Source of the DNA: Solanum dulcamara
Taxonomy: Eukaryota > Streptophyta > Magnoliopsida > Solanales > Solanaceae
DNA: 64,000 nt
Assembly: GCF_947179165.1 (NCBI RefSeq)
Contig: NC_077238.1
Coordinates: 46,504,293-46,568,292, forward strand
Direction of reading: 5' to 3'
Shown piece after piece: positions 33,729-46,504 of the stretch. The first letter of the stretch is position 1, and every line of letters begins with the position of its first letter. A model generated the notes under the pieces. That model did no database searches, was not told the origin of the DNA, and saw only the letters and a program-made list of their open reading frames with translations. A program made the translations under genes and the position numbers.

Positions 33729-34864
33729 CATAGTCCTTGAGGAGCTCTAGCCACCTTCTTTACCTAAGATTAAGGTCCTTTTGGGTGAACACATATTAAA
33801 GGCTTTTGTGATCGGTATACACATCCATATGTACCCCATAGAGGTAGTACGACCAAATTTTCAAAGCAAAGACCACGGCCGCCAACTCAAGATCATGGGT
33901 AGGGTAGTTACGCTCATGTACTTTAAATTGCCTAGAAACATAAGTGATGACCTTACCGTTTTGCATTATGAAATAACCCAAACCAATCTTTGAAGCATCC
34001 CAATAAACCACAAACCCTTCTAATCCTTCTGATAGAGTCAAAATAGGAGCGGAGGTAAGTCGATCTTTCAAATTTTGGAAAATCCTTTCGCACTCATCCG
34101 ACCATATGAATTTTACCTTCTTTTGAGTCAACTTTCTCATAGGAGATGAGATGGAAGAAAACCCTTCGATGAATCTTCTATAATAACCGGATAGACCCAA
34201 GAAACTCCTAATGTCCAAAGGAGACAATGATCTAGGAAAATTTTTGACTGCCTCCATTTTCTTAGGATCTACCTTGATCCCCCTTGCCGAATACTATGTA
34301 ACCAAGAAAGGCCACCTCCTTCAGCCAAAACTTACACTTGCTAAATTTTGCAAACAATTACCTATCCATCAACATTTAAAGCACAACCCTCAAGTGATCC
34401 TTATGTTCTTCCTCACTCCGAGAGTAGATCAAAATCATCAATGAACACCACAACAAAAATATCAAAGTAGGGTTTGAACACCCTATTCATTAGGTCCATG
34501 AAACCACCGACGTATTCGTCAACCCAAAACTCATTACCAAAAATTCAAAGTGACCATACCTTATCCGCAATGTTGTCTTGGGAATGTCACACTCCCTCAC
34601 TCTTATTTGGTGATAGCTAGACCGAAGGTCGATCTTGGAGAAGTGACTTTTCCCTTGTAATTGATCAGACAAGTCATCTATCCTAGGAATCAGATACTTG
34701 TTCTTAATAGTTACCTTATTCAATTGACAGTAGTCTATGTACATTCTAAGATACCCATCCTTCTTTCTTACAAATAGGATGAGGGCACCCCACAGTGAAA
34801 TACTTGGCCTTATGAATCCCTTTCCTAACAAATCCTTTAATTGTTCCTTCAACTCCTTCAATTC
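33729..34864 (-). pseudogene. G2 reverse transcriptase and RNase H
   Basis: Continues G2 pol after the [52 protein letters not shown] (34861-34490). The catalytic FIDD box is near 34,431-34,445 in a shifted frame. A connection region [20 protein letters not shown] follows, then RNase H with [25 protein letters not shown] and YTDHKSL (34257-33796). The RT is interrupted by stops and shifts near 34,260-34,490. Confidence 0.85.
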
Positions 34865-34955
34865 ATCACTTTCTCATTTTATGATTTCATCTTCTCTCTA
34901 AAACATCTCTCTAAGGAAAGCTCTCAAGGAAGGGCATTTTAGTAACAAAAACGAA

Positions 34956-37900
34956 ATGGGGTGGGACCTACCTCCAGACCTCGAAAAATTTCATTCGAAA
35001 TATGGAATCGTAGATTTCGTCGATACGAACACAACGAAAGTTACCTCACCCTCAAATTCCCCCTACAGCTTCTCAAATTTGCAAAAGACTGAAGTGATCA
35101 CTGTTCATTATTCGAGTGAGGAGCTGCTGCAAGCTGAAAAAATCATATCCTTGAGAAATCATGGATTGCTAAATGTTATAAACAATATTGGAGATGATTC
35201 TTCATCCCATATGCCAACCACAGTGCAAAATCCACAAAAAAATTTAGTCCCAATTGAGAGAAATGCAGAGGCGCATCAGCATAGCATCGCCGCCAGTGTG
35301 CCACCACTGCGCCTTCAATTTCCAGCCACTTCCGGCAATATTCGAGCCCTCGCACCACCTGGGCTTTGTTCGCAAGGACAAGGCGCTCCGCTAGGAACAA
35401 AAATCTCCGGCGAAATCAACTCCGGCGAACAAATTATTGTCGGCGCCGGAGCTCCGACAAGCTATAACTCACAAGATGAATGCCAAAATATTCCTTAAGC
35501 TGTTATCAATCTCCCCAGCCATGTTCGCCACCTCGAATCACTGCCACACTCTTCGAATTTATCTTTGAGCTCTGACAACAATGGAGTCGCCGGAGCACCC
35601 GCGAGCCAATTCATCCAAGACCAATACCAAAAGGTGCGTAACAGTGTGGATAAGGTTTCTAACTATAACACATGTCTCGAATCTCCACAAACAAGTTCAA
35701 ATTCAAAAAGTCGTCAAGACGACTTTGGTGGTGCCGGAGCTCCGGTGAACCAATTGGCAAGAGACCAATTCCAAAAGACTCATCAAGGTGTTATGAAGCT
35801 TCCAAGCTATATAGAGTGCCTCGAATCACCATCAACAACCTCAAATTCAAAAAGTCGTCAAGACTTGCATCTTCATGAAGAACACTGTCACAGTGTTGTT
35901 CGATCTGAAGCTGTGGCTGTTGTATTGGATCATGTTCAAAATCACCAATAAGGAAATAGAATGCTAATATTGGAAGGCATTGAAGAAAATGGTCATGCCC
36001 CAAAAGAAATTTCGAAGGGGAACTTCACTGATAAGCAATGGAACAGTGCTCCTACTGTGGTTCATCCAGGTAAGTCTTCTAACTATTTCAACCAATATCT
36101 AGTAAAAGGTGCTGATCATATTAACAATGTTGTTCAAATGCATAGTGACACTGTCGAACCTCATGAACTTAGCTTACTTGATAATAATGTACAAAAAGGA
36201 AATTTAGCTAATGCTGCTACTGTTAAGCCTACTAATTTGCATCTTGCTGTGACCAAGAATAATGAGGAAATTCAGAATTCTACTCACAATGTTGATGCTG
36301 ATCTTGTTGCTAAGCACAAGGAGCAGGGGAACATAATACTTGGTAATGTTGAAAAAAACAAACAACCTGCCCAGTTGAACATGGGGCTCAATGTGAAATC
36401 TCAACCTGTCCATAGACCTTATGTTCCTAATAGCAATCCTATGAAAGTGTCAAATAATTTTGATGCTATTAAATCTACTAACAAACCTGCTGCTCTGAAT
36501 ACTGGAAGCAACCTAGGTTCCAAAAACTCAAACCAACTTAGAGCTCCAAGTTTTAATACTCCTACTCCTAATAATCATGTGGTGCTTCCCAATACTAATT
36601 TACCTGCTAAACAAACCAAGCACCCCAATACTAATACTCCAACCCCTCCTAATCCTGTCATCCACCAAACTCTGGCTACTAAGTTGAGAGCCCAAGAAGC
36701 TATGAAAACAGACATTATTGATATTACACCCCCCAAAATTACCACAAAGCAAGGCTATCCAGCTATAGTATTTACAGAAGAAGATTTCCTGGTGAAATTG
36801 GCTAGTGATTGTAAGTATACTCTAATAGGAAAATTCACAAATATGCCTAAGATGGAAACCATTAGAAAGGAATTCATCTTGCAAATAGAGCTCAGAGGAG
36901 GAGTGAAACTTACCCATTTTAACTCTAGGCATCTGTACATAGACTTGGACAATGAGTATGATCACTCTACTGTATGGTCCAAAGGAAAAATGTACATAAA
37001 TGGCCAACTTATGAGACTCCAGTTGTGGACCCCCACCTTCAAGCCTGAAGAAGAAACATCTCTAGTTCCTATATGGGCTATATTACCTGAATTACCTTGG
37101 CACTGTTATCGTCTTGAAGTGGTAACCCCATTACTATCCCCAATTGGAAAGGTGTTGTTCTTGGATTTGGCAACCACAAGAAAACAAGGGGTAGTGTTAC
37201 AAAAGTCAAAGTATAAATTGACCTTACAAAACAAAGATCACAGCATGTATGGATGGGTTATGGTGAAGATGAAAATGGAGCAGGAAGGTGGCAGTCTATC
37301 CAATATGAGGGGGTGCCAGATTACTGTCAACACTGCAAACATCAAGGTCACACCATTCATGTTTGTACTGTAAAAAGAAGGGATGAAGATAATAAGAAAA
37401 AGCAAGTTCAAGAAGAAGAAGCAAGAAACAAAGATAAGTCCAGCAATGAAAAAAATAAGGAACAACAGAACAAGGAGCTAAAACACCAAGAAGACAAACA
37501 AACTAAGGAACAACAAAACACTAGCAAAGCTGAAGCTGAAAAAAGAGACCAAGAACATGCAGGTTGGCAAATTCAAAGGAGGAAAGGCAAAAAAGATGGA
37601 CAACACAACCAACAACAACCACAACAACATAAAACATAAGTATCCATGACAAAAGGGGAAAGTTCAGTACCACCCCAGCATATTATCAACAACAGCAAAG
37701 AAGGAAAATCTCAACAGCAGGCAGGTATGCTTAATAACTCTAACTTTAATACTTGTAATATCCAAGCTTGTAATGTAGACTCTGGAGTCCAGAGCCTACT
37801 CCCCACTTCCCATACAATATTGGATCCCAGCCCCCATAATCCCATACAGCAGGTATTACATGTTAATGAAAATAGCAGACCTGCAGACAAACAAAAAGAG

Positions 37901-38824
37901 CAAAATTTTACTGCCAGGTGTGCACCAAATACTGGTTTGAATAATGTGGAAAGCAACAAAGCCAATGGAAAAATCCCAGGTATTGACTTAATGCTCCCAC
38001 ACCCCCATGGCTCCCCCAATTACTTTAATATCTTAAATAGTATTAATGTTGTGGCTGAAGAAGTCTGTGGAGGTCAGGTTGGAGGAATACAGGAGCAAAT
38101 CACTAATCTGCAGGAAGGGGAAACCAAGGGGAGGGAAAATATATTGGTTGACCATAGGAAAGCCCCTAGAGCCCCTGCCACCACTATTCCAGCAGATATA
38201 AGGTCCAACATGCCATTGCAACAAGATGATGTTCAACAGTTTTCAGAGGACAGTGATAAGGGAGGTGTTGAATCTCCAAAAATTAGTGAACAAAATACAG
38301 GTGCAGTGATTCAGCTACTGAACAATAAATATACTCTTTCTTTGAGTAAAAAGAAGAGGGAGGCACTGAAGAAAAAGATAGAAAAAAAAAGTAAAAAATC
38401 TCTGTCTGAAAAGACACAACACAGAGTAAACTATGTGTTGGTTGATGAACAAGCAGGGATTCATGTTACACCTCTTCAAATTCAATCCAGCTCTATTGAG
38501 TTGTGTGTGCTTAATAAGAGAGCCATATCAGATGACTTGGAGGATGAATATAGACCTATTCAATCTGAAGATGAAGAGGACCTAGATCAAAGGGAACAAA
38601 CTCATGATGAGGATGAGGAAACTAGTACCTCTCCCATTAGAGCACTGGATGATATCACAGATTCTATAACTCAGGATGAAGTGTTGCAGGTCACTGAGAA
38701 GCAGGATTTATCACCCAGGGTCAGTAAGCAAAGAAGAAGAAGAAAAAACAGAAACAAGACATCTCCACCAGTTCAGATAATGCTACTTGTAAGAGTGGCA
38801 TCAACACAAGGTCCAAATCCCTGA
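34956..38824 (+). pseudogene. L1 ORF1 (gag-like, DUF4283 and CCHC knuckle), broken
   Basis: RNA-binding ORF1 protein of a plant L1. The frame from 34956 runs through stops at 35496-35498 and 35949-35951. The long low-complexity N-terminal half is rich in Asn, Gln and Pro. A DUF4283-like fold lies at about 36,766-37,200 (FTEEDFLVKLASDCKYTLIG, LPELPWHCYRLEVV, PIGKVLFLD). Near 37,250-37,290 the frame shifts; the new frame holds the zinc knuckle CQHCKHQGHTIHVC (CX2CX4HX4C, about 37,324-37,367), then a Lys/Gln/Glu-rich tail. One more stop is at 37637-37639. ORF1 ends 7 bases before ORF2. Confidence 0.82.
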
Positions 38825-38831
38825 AACTTTA

Positions 38832-41800
38832 ATGATGAATACAATATGCTGGAATGCAAAGAGTATTGATACTCAAGGTGCCTTGGATAGACTCCAAAAA
38901 CTCAAGGATTATCACAAATTATCTATGTTGGCAATCTTGGAACCATTTGCTAATCAATCAAATCTCATCCACTACAGAATTCAGCTGAGAATGGACAGTG
39001 CCATTCATAATCCCAATAACAAGATTTGGTTGTTTTGGACTAAGGATGTGGACTGCTCTATTGTAGACCAAGATGAACAACAGTGTACTTGTGAAATCAA
39101 ACATGTGGCTAATCCTAATTCTCATATTATTACATTTGTTTATGCCAAGTGTAAGGATTACATGAGAAGAACTCTTTGGGATAAAATGCTGCAGTATGCT
39201 GACACAGACAAGCCATGGTGCATTATGGGAGACCTTAATGTGATCACTAATGTTGATGAAAAACTAGGAGGAAAACCATACAATATGAACAAAAGCTTAG
39301 AGTTCATAAGTGTAATTGAGGCATGTGGTCTCACTGATCTGGGATTCCATGGACAGAAATTTACATGGTGCAACAACAAGGACATGGAAGTTAGAATTTG
39401 GAAGAGACTGGACAGGGACATGGTGAATGATAGGTGGTTAGAGATGATGCCCATGACTACTGTGGCTCATCTTGCTTCAACAGGTTCAGATCACTCCCCC
39501 CTATTACTTGAATGTAAGGAGACTCACAGTAATCCTATCAAATACTTCAAGTTCCTCAATTGTTGGGTGGATAATGAGACTTTCTAGTACACTGTTAGAG
39601 TCTGTTGGGAAAGACCAGTAGAGGGTAATCCAATGAGAATATTCCACTTGAAACTTAAGAGGGTGGATAACACCCTTAGTAGCTGGTCAAGGCAACAGTA
39701 TGGGGACATATATGAAGCTGTCAAAGAGTTTGAAGAGAAGGTAAAGCAAGCTGAAGATGATCTCATCCAAGAAAAGTCTGAGGATAACAAGATCAAGCTG
39801 AATCTTGTGAATGCTCAGTACATTAAATACTTGAAGACTGAACAATCCATCCTTAAACAAAAAACTAAGCTTCAGTGGTTTAAGGAGGGAGATGCCAATT
39901 CCAAGTACTTTTATGCTATTATTAGAGGAAGGAGAAGAAGATTATTTATCCATCAGATTACTGATGAACAGGATAATACTATTCAAGGTGATCAGAATAT
40001 AGCTACTGCTGCATGTGACTACTTTGAGAAGATCTTTACTGGTAAGGATGATGCTATCAATGAAGATATCCTCAGATGTATCCCCAAATCCATCACAGAT
40101 AATCAAAACCAGTCTCTTAATGCTATGCCTACTAAAGAGGAGCTGAAAGAAGCTGTATTTTACCTCAGTGATGTATCTGCTGCAGGACCAGATGGTTTTA
40201 ATGGCAAGTTCTTCCAAACTTGCTGGGATATCATCAGTGAAGACTTATTCAATTTGGTGAAATACTTTTTTTGTGGGCATTCTATTCCCAAGTTCATCTC
40301 ACATGCTCGTTTGGTCCTACTCCCAAAAGTAGATCATCCTAATAAGTTATCAGATTTCAGGCCTATATCACTAAGTAACTTCACCAATAAAGTTATTTCA
40401 AAGATCCTATGTCTCAGACTTGCTCCTATTCTTCCTCAACTGATCTCTGAAAATCAGTTAGGTTTTGTTAAGGGAAGAAGTATATCTGAAAACATTATGT
40501 TGGCATAGGAAATCACTCATAGCATTAAAAAACCAAAGCTTGGAGATAATGTTGTGATCAAATTAGACATGGACAAAGCCTATGATAGGGTGTCCTGGGC
40601 ATTTATATGTCTAGTCATGAGAAGGTTTGGATTTGGAGAAGTATTTATTGACATGGTTTTGAGACTTATGGCTAATAACTGGTATTCAGTTATTGTGAAT
40701 GGAGGTAGGCATGGTTTCTTCCACTCTACAAGAGGCCTCAAATAGGGAGATCCACTATCCCCAGCCCTATTTATTTTAGGTGCTGAGGTACTATCAAGAA
40801 TGCTCAATAATCTTCATCAACACTATTTGTACAAAGGTTTCCACATGGAGAAGAAAGGTCCATTGATTAATCATTTGAGCTTTGCTGATGATATAATCAT
40901 TTTCACTTCAACATGTAGCTACTCTCTCAAGGTGATCATGAAGACACTGGAAGTGTATGAGCAGACTTCAGTCCATCTTATTAACACACAAAAGAGTCAG
41001 TGCATGATCCCTCTGAATGCTGATCCTGAGATCACTGAAAGGGTCACTTCTACCACTGGTTTCAAAACAACTCATGGCCCTATTACTTACTTGGGTTGCC
41101 CTTTATATATTGGAGGTCAAAGGATCATATACTTTACTAGTATAGTGTCCAAAGTAATATCCAGAATTAGAGGATGGCATACCAAAATCCTCAGTTATGG
41201 GGGGAGAGCTGCTCTTGTGAAGTATGTGTTGCAGTACCTCCCAATTCATCTCTTATCTGCTGTGATTCCAACTTCCACTACACTCAAACAAATAAAGTCC
41301 CTTATAGCAGACTTCTTTTGGGGATGGGACAAAGAAAAAAGAAAATACCATTGGGCATCATGGGAGACCCTCAGCTACCCAACAGATGAAGGAGGTGTTG
41401 GCATGAAAAATCTGAAAGATGTCTGCCTAGCAATGCAATATAAACAATGGTGGATTTTTAGGTCTAAGAAGACTCTATGGGGGAGCTTTCTGAGGGCCAA
41501 GTATTGCCAAAGGGCAAATCCAGTAATCAAGAAATGGGACACTGGTCAATCAATTATGTGGAAACACATGATGACAAACAAAGCTGAGATTGAGCCTCAT
41601 ATACAGTGGCACCTTAACTCAGGCTCTTGCAGTTTTTGGTGGGATGATTGGCTAGGAATTGGCCCCCTGGCTTATCACAAAGACTGTCTACCTAGACTTA
41701 ACAATACCACTGTCTCCAAGTTCCTGAAGAATGGAGAATGGGATGAAGAGAAGGTGAGGCAACATGCACCACAGCATCTGATACAGAAGATTCTCAGTTT

Positions 41801-42992
41801 TTCCTTCAAGTATCAACCTAACATCCCAGATACAGCCTACTGGAAGCTGACCTCAGATGGAAACTTCACTTGTGCTTCAGCTTGGAATAAGATCAGGCCA
41901 AAAAGGAACAAAACCATGACTGACACTTATGTATGGCATAAGAATATACCTTTTAGGATATCCTTTCTTGTTTGGAGAACTCTTAGAAGCAAGTTGCCCA
42001 CTAATGAAAGTATTGAGAAATTTGGTCATGCACCTGTTCAGTGCTCTTGTTGCTACAGGTCAGGATGGGATAATATAGATCATATATTCATCTCAGGACA
42101 CATGGCTAGACATATATGGAATTATTTCTCTGATTGTTGGGGTATACATCACAACAGCAGCCCCATGAGGAGCACTCTGATGAAATGGTGGTTGGTTAAA
42201 CCAAATAATAAAGTCCATAAACTATTAATGCAAGCTACCCCCATATTCATCTGTTGGAACCTATGGAAGAACAGATGTGCTAGCAAATATGGAGGAAAAA
42301 AGTTAAGCAGTACTAGAGTGAAGTTCTCAGTTATCAAAGAACTTTACATGCTGATCTTCATAGCTTTCCCTTACCTTAGCTGGCCAAGTGACTGGAAGGA
42401 GCTAATAATTATGGTGGAAAGCTGTAGTCAGGAGCTGAAAATCACCCAAGTTAGTTGGCACAAACCAACTTACAATGTGGTTAAATTTAACACTGATAGA
42501 AGTACTTTGAATAATTCTGGGAAAATTGGAGCTGGGGGCATCCTAAGAGACCACAAAGGAAACCTCCTTTATGCATTTGCTGCACCACTTGGAGTTGGTT
42601 CTAACAACCAAGCTGAGGTACAGGCTGCACTTCTGGGCATCACTTGGTGCATTCAACATGGCTACAGTAGGGTCCTACTGGAGGTTGACTCTGAATTACT
42701 TGTGAAATGGCTAAAACAAGAGATTACACCACCCTGGACTATCAGGAATTACATCACAGACCTGCAGGAGCTGATCATAATGCTGGATTTCTTTCAATGT
42801 AAGCACATCTATAGGGAAGCTAACTTTGTTGCAGATACACTTTCCAAGCATAGCCAGAGTGTAGACAACATGGTTCAATTCTACAGTGCTCAACAGCTTC
42901 CTAAGGAAACAAGAGGATACTACATCCTAGACAAAATGGGGATGCCAAATTTTAGGAGGACAAAACTGAAGAGGATCAAACAACCTCCTTGA
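38832..42992 (+). pseudogene. L1 ORF2: endonuclease, reverse transcriptase, zf-RVT, RNase H; three stops
   Basis: All in one frame. APE-type endonuclease (38832-39587) with CWNAKSI, MGDLNVI and TGSDHSPLLLE. RT: SAAGPDGFNGKFF, LGFVKGRSISENIML, KLDMDKAYDRVSW, GDPLSPALF and the catalytic LSFADDIIIF (about 40,879-40,908). The zf-RVT region FRISFLVWRTLRSKLPTNES follows at about 41,950. A plant-type RNase H (about 42,470-42,870) keeps four acidic residues (FNTD, NQAEVQAAL, LEVDSEL, NFVADTLSK). TAG stops lie at 39585, 40506 and 40743; the last two replace the invariant Gln of LAQE and LKQGDPLSP. No frameshift was seen, so it decayed fairly recently. Confidence 0.92.
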
Positions 42993-45611
42993 ATTGTATA
43001 CCATTAATAGTAGTACAGAACTCCCTATGTATAAATTCATAGTTAGGAGTTTTGTAAAGGGGAGAGTCTCCCTTATTTATTGCCTTCCTAGAGAAATCAA
43101 CCTACCCCTAGAGGTAAGGATTAGAGTAGATAGTTTCTTTTTTCTTTTCATTCTTGATTGTGTAGGTACCAGCAGATTTGGAAAATGGGAACAAACAACT
43201 GCAAGCCAGGTGAGGTTTGCTTCTTGGCACAACAGCTGCAAAATCAACCAATGGATAACTTGGAGATGGCCTTAGAGCTGCAAGAATGCTGTAGAGATGC
43301 AGCATAGGAATCAGCAAAGGGATTTTTCCTTTTGTTTGTTTATCTGGTGCAGGTATCATGAAGCTTTGAGCCTGGTATTGGAGTTTCAGCAGCTGAGATT
43401 GGAATTCTTGGACCAACAACCTACCATAGACCTGCAGCATCTCAGCAACATCACTTGTATATGCTACATTACAACAGCAGCAGTGAATGTAACTGAGCCA
43501 CAGCAGCAGCAAATCAACAAATGCATCATGACACATCAAAAGGCCTCCAAACTTTGCAGGATTGCAGAAAATACTATAGGGATAAGGCCCAAGAAGTTTC
43601 ATCACAAACGGATAATAGGAGACGTTAGGCGAGCGACCTTGAAAAAGTTAGCCGACTTAAGTCTCCAAATGGAGCACTCCACAACTTGGAGCTTCCAGCT
43701 TGTCAAACAGGCCTCTAAATGTTGCAAGAACATAGAAAATACTGTAATTACAAATCCCAAGAAGTTTCATCCCAAATGGATAATTGGAGACGTTAGTCGA
43801 GCGACCTTGAAAAAGTTAGCCGACTTAAGTCTTCAAATGGAGCAATTCACTACTTGGAGCTTCCAGCTTGTCCAAAAGGCCTCCAAATATTGCAAGAACA
43901 CAGAAAATACAGTAACTACAAGGACCAAGAAGTTCCACCTTAAATGGATAATTGGAAATGTTAGTCGAGCGACCTTGAAAAAGTTAGCCGCCGTAAGCAT
44001 AATGAGGAGGTTGGTGTCTATTTGTTTTTGGTCTTGTTGGCTTGTCTCTATGAATTTGCAGGTATCTGGAGATACATTAAAGCATGTTATAGTTGGGGAC
44101 ATATTTACAAGCCACAACACACAAAAACTCCAACAACATGCAGCATACAAGGACAAACTATAAATCCACAATGGACCTGCAGAACCACAGCACAGTGTTT
44201 GCTGTGCAGGAGTATTGGAGGTACTTTTCTTCTTGTTCTTTTACTTGTGCAGGTACAATACACAACTACAATCCCCAAGAACAAGTACTTCAGCATACAA
44301 CCACTCACTAGAACATAAAGCAACATCAAGACAAACCTGCAACAGATGGGCTACAGCTGCAGCAACAGCAGTGGCAACAGGGTTGTTTTTCTTTGCAGAT
44401 GCAGGGATTACAAAGTGCATGGTTTCACTTGTAGAAGCAGCCAACAGCTACCATGCTACAACACCTGCAACAGCCCTCCTGGATTCTGTGCAGGCACACA
44501 AGAACCGTCTAATATCCAAGACACCATCTGTTAAACCTCCTGGCAGCAGCAACACCCATCAACACTCATTATGAGAGTCTAATCTGGAAGGCCATTGTTC
44601 TTGTTTGTGTGGTTGTTTATTTGTGTATGCAGGCTGCTGGAACATCAGAAGCTGCAAAATCTATGAAGCTGCAGTTGCAGATATCATGCCACAGAGTGTT
44701 GAAGCTGAATTTTCAACAAGAGGAGTTGCAACCAGCCACAGCACCTTGGAGCTCAGAAGATACAAGAGCAACCTTACAACTACAATAATCCAACACCAAC
44801 AATCTTCAACTTCCATCTACTTGCAATTGAGGAGCCCTCCAAAGGGCACCACAGAACCCCCACACAGTGGTTTGCTTCCTTGGCTATTTCCTTGTGCAGG
44901 TCCACAAAGAACCAAACAAAGGGAGACATCAACCATTCATGCAGGGGCCTTCTTGCAGCAACTCCAAATCATGCAAAATGCAAGGAAAAACACCCAAGCA
45001 ACTGCTCATGCCATGGCTGCATCATCTACAAGTTACAATTTGCTGCTCTTCAGTCACTCTTTTTCTCAACAACAACTACAACGTTGCTGGTTACTATAGC
45101 TCCATTCTCCTTAGCTGATAATCATGATTGCGATGTTGTTGCATATTTCCTTTGGACTTACTTGGTACGACAAGACGAAAAAGGGCAAAGATGAAAAGAG
45201 CTTCTTCACCCCATGCGAGATAGAAGGTTCATATACTTGTTCTGCTTTAATTTAACTATGTATTATACGTAGTGCAGTTGAATAGGACTAGTGTAGGCTA
45301 CTTTCTTGTTTTCTCATGGAAGGGGAGAGTCTCCCTCATTTATGCTTTCTTAGTCGACTTGTACTGGGAGGAGTCCTCTCATAGGTTTACTATTTTCTAG
45401 TTATAGATAGCTCTTTATGCTATGGGGATGAGTTAGCCGACCTTAGTAGGTTAGCCGACTTATGAACCAACATAGGATCGGAGGTAAGTTTTATGCCCCC
45501 CTCCTTGTATTTTCTGTTTTATTATTATGTTAAGGCTTGGGGGTGATGCTCAACCCCTGACTGTGCACGAGAGGTGGGAGCCTCGTGTAGGGTCTGTTCC
45601 CATAAAAAAAA
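42993..45611 (+). other. long 3' region of the L1 LINE
   Basis: The 2.6-kb 3' region of the LINE has no known domain. It holds an in-frame tandem repeat (43544-44010), CAG-rich segments, and several pyrimidine tracts ending TGCAGG. It also has paired GTTAGCCGACTT motifs at about 43,648, 43,817, 45,432 and 45,448. A conserved-looking end, CCCTGACTGTGCACGAGAGG, precedes the A-run. Open frames at 43297-44163, 44215-44574 and 44605-45099 are CAG/ACA-rich low-complexity frames, with no evidence that they are translated. Confidence 0.6.
43544..44010 (+). repeat. 168-bp tandem repeat, about 2.8 copies
   Basis: Copies start at 43544, 43712 and 43880 (CCTCCAAA / CCTCTAAA / CCTCCAAA), so the unit is exactly 168 bp or 56 codons. 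Shared blocks include GAGCGACCTTGAAAAAGTTA and CTTGGAGCTTCCAGCTTGTC. One frame (43297-44163) stays open through all copies, repeating RATLKKLAD and TTWSFQLV. The third copy breaks off after AAAAAGTTAGCCG. Confidence 0.9.
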
Positions 45612-45612
45612 A

Positions 45613-46504
45613 ACTCCTTCAATTCCATTGGGGCCATTCGGTATAGAGGAATATAGATATGTTGGGTATCGAAGAGGAGATCGATATCAAAATCAACTTC
45701 TCTTTTGGAAGGGATACCAAAAAGGTCATCGAGAAAGACATCAGAAAACTCATTGACTACGCAGATCGACTCAAGAGGAGGAATTTTAGAGTCAACATCC
45801 CTAACTTTAACTATGTGGTAATTATAACCATTAGTAATTTATTTTTGAGTCTTGAGACAAGAAATAAATCTACCCTTCACAACCAAATCACAACCCTCAC
45901 ATTTAAGAACAGACTCATTTGGGAATAAAAACTTGACTCGACGAGTCCTACCATTTATGGTAGCATAAGATGTATGTAACCAATCCATTCCAAGGATGAC
46001 ATGGAAATATACCATGTCAAGTTCTATAAAATCACAAGGAACAACTTTATACAAGATGGACATAGGACAACCTCTATAGACCTTTATAGCCACAACCGAC
46101 TCACCCACGGGGGTAGACACCAAATAAGGCTCTACTAACATTTCGAACAATATATCAAACCTATTAGCTAAGAATGGAGTAATAAATGACAGGTTTGCAT
46201 CGGATCCAACAAATGCATACACATCATAAGTAAAGACCTTTAACATACCCATAACAATATTTGGTGCTTCTTCAACCTCTTGCCTCCCATGTAAAGCATA
46301 GAAATAGTTGGTGCGTTGGCCACCTCCTTGAGCTGGTTGGCCATGAGAAACTTGGCCTTGAGGCCTATTACCACCATAACCTCTACAATCGTTAGTATGG
46401 TAACCCAATTTTCTGCATTTGAAGCATGTATTTGAGCTCGCCAAACACTCACCTTTGTGGGTCCTTCCATACTTCTTACATTGGGGAAAAACTTGGGTAC
46501 CAAA
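45613..46504 (-). pseudogene. G2 zinc knuckle, protease and start of RT
   Basis: The frame 46444-45839 gives CFKCRKLGYHTNDC (CX2CX4HX4C, nucleic-acid binding). The protease-like VGSDANLSFITPFLANRFD follows; the catalytic Asp-Thr/Ser-Gly triad has been lost (GSDA). Next come VYRGCPMS and VILGMDWL. After a stop near 45,839 the RT start reads FGIPSKREVDFDIDLLFDTQ up to the LINE insertion point at 45,612. Confidence 0.82.

Larger units (their letters stand above)
34865..45611 (+). mobile_element. L1-type LINE, apparently full length, inserted in G2
   Basis: A 14-bp duplication AACTCCTTCAATTC flanks it (34851-34864 and 45612-45625), and a short A-run (about 45604-45613) ends it. It has a leader, ORF1 (34956-38824), ORF2 (38832-42992) and an unusually long 3' region (42993-45611). 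At 10.7 kb it is longer than most plant L1s I know (about 6-8 kb), the excess lying mainly in the 3' region. Stops in both ORFs make it inactive. Confidence 0.9.

Noticed and set aside
37646..38824. 392-aa ORF as an independent gene
   Set aside because: Same frame as the zinc-knuckle part of L1 ORF1, separated by one stop, and directly before ORF2.
43297..45194. CAG/ACA-rich ORFs (288, 119, 164 aa and overlapping frames) as host genes
   Set aside because: They fall within the L1 target duplication, are low-complexity, overlap in several frames and match no domain.
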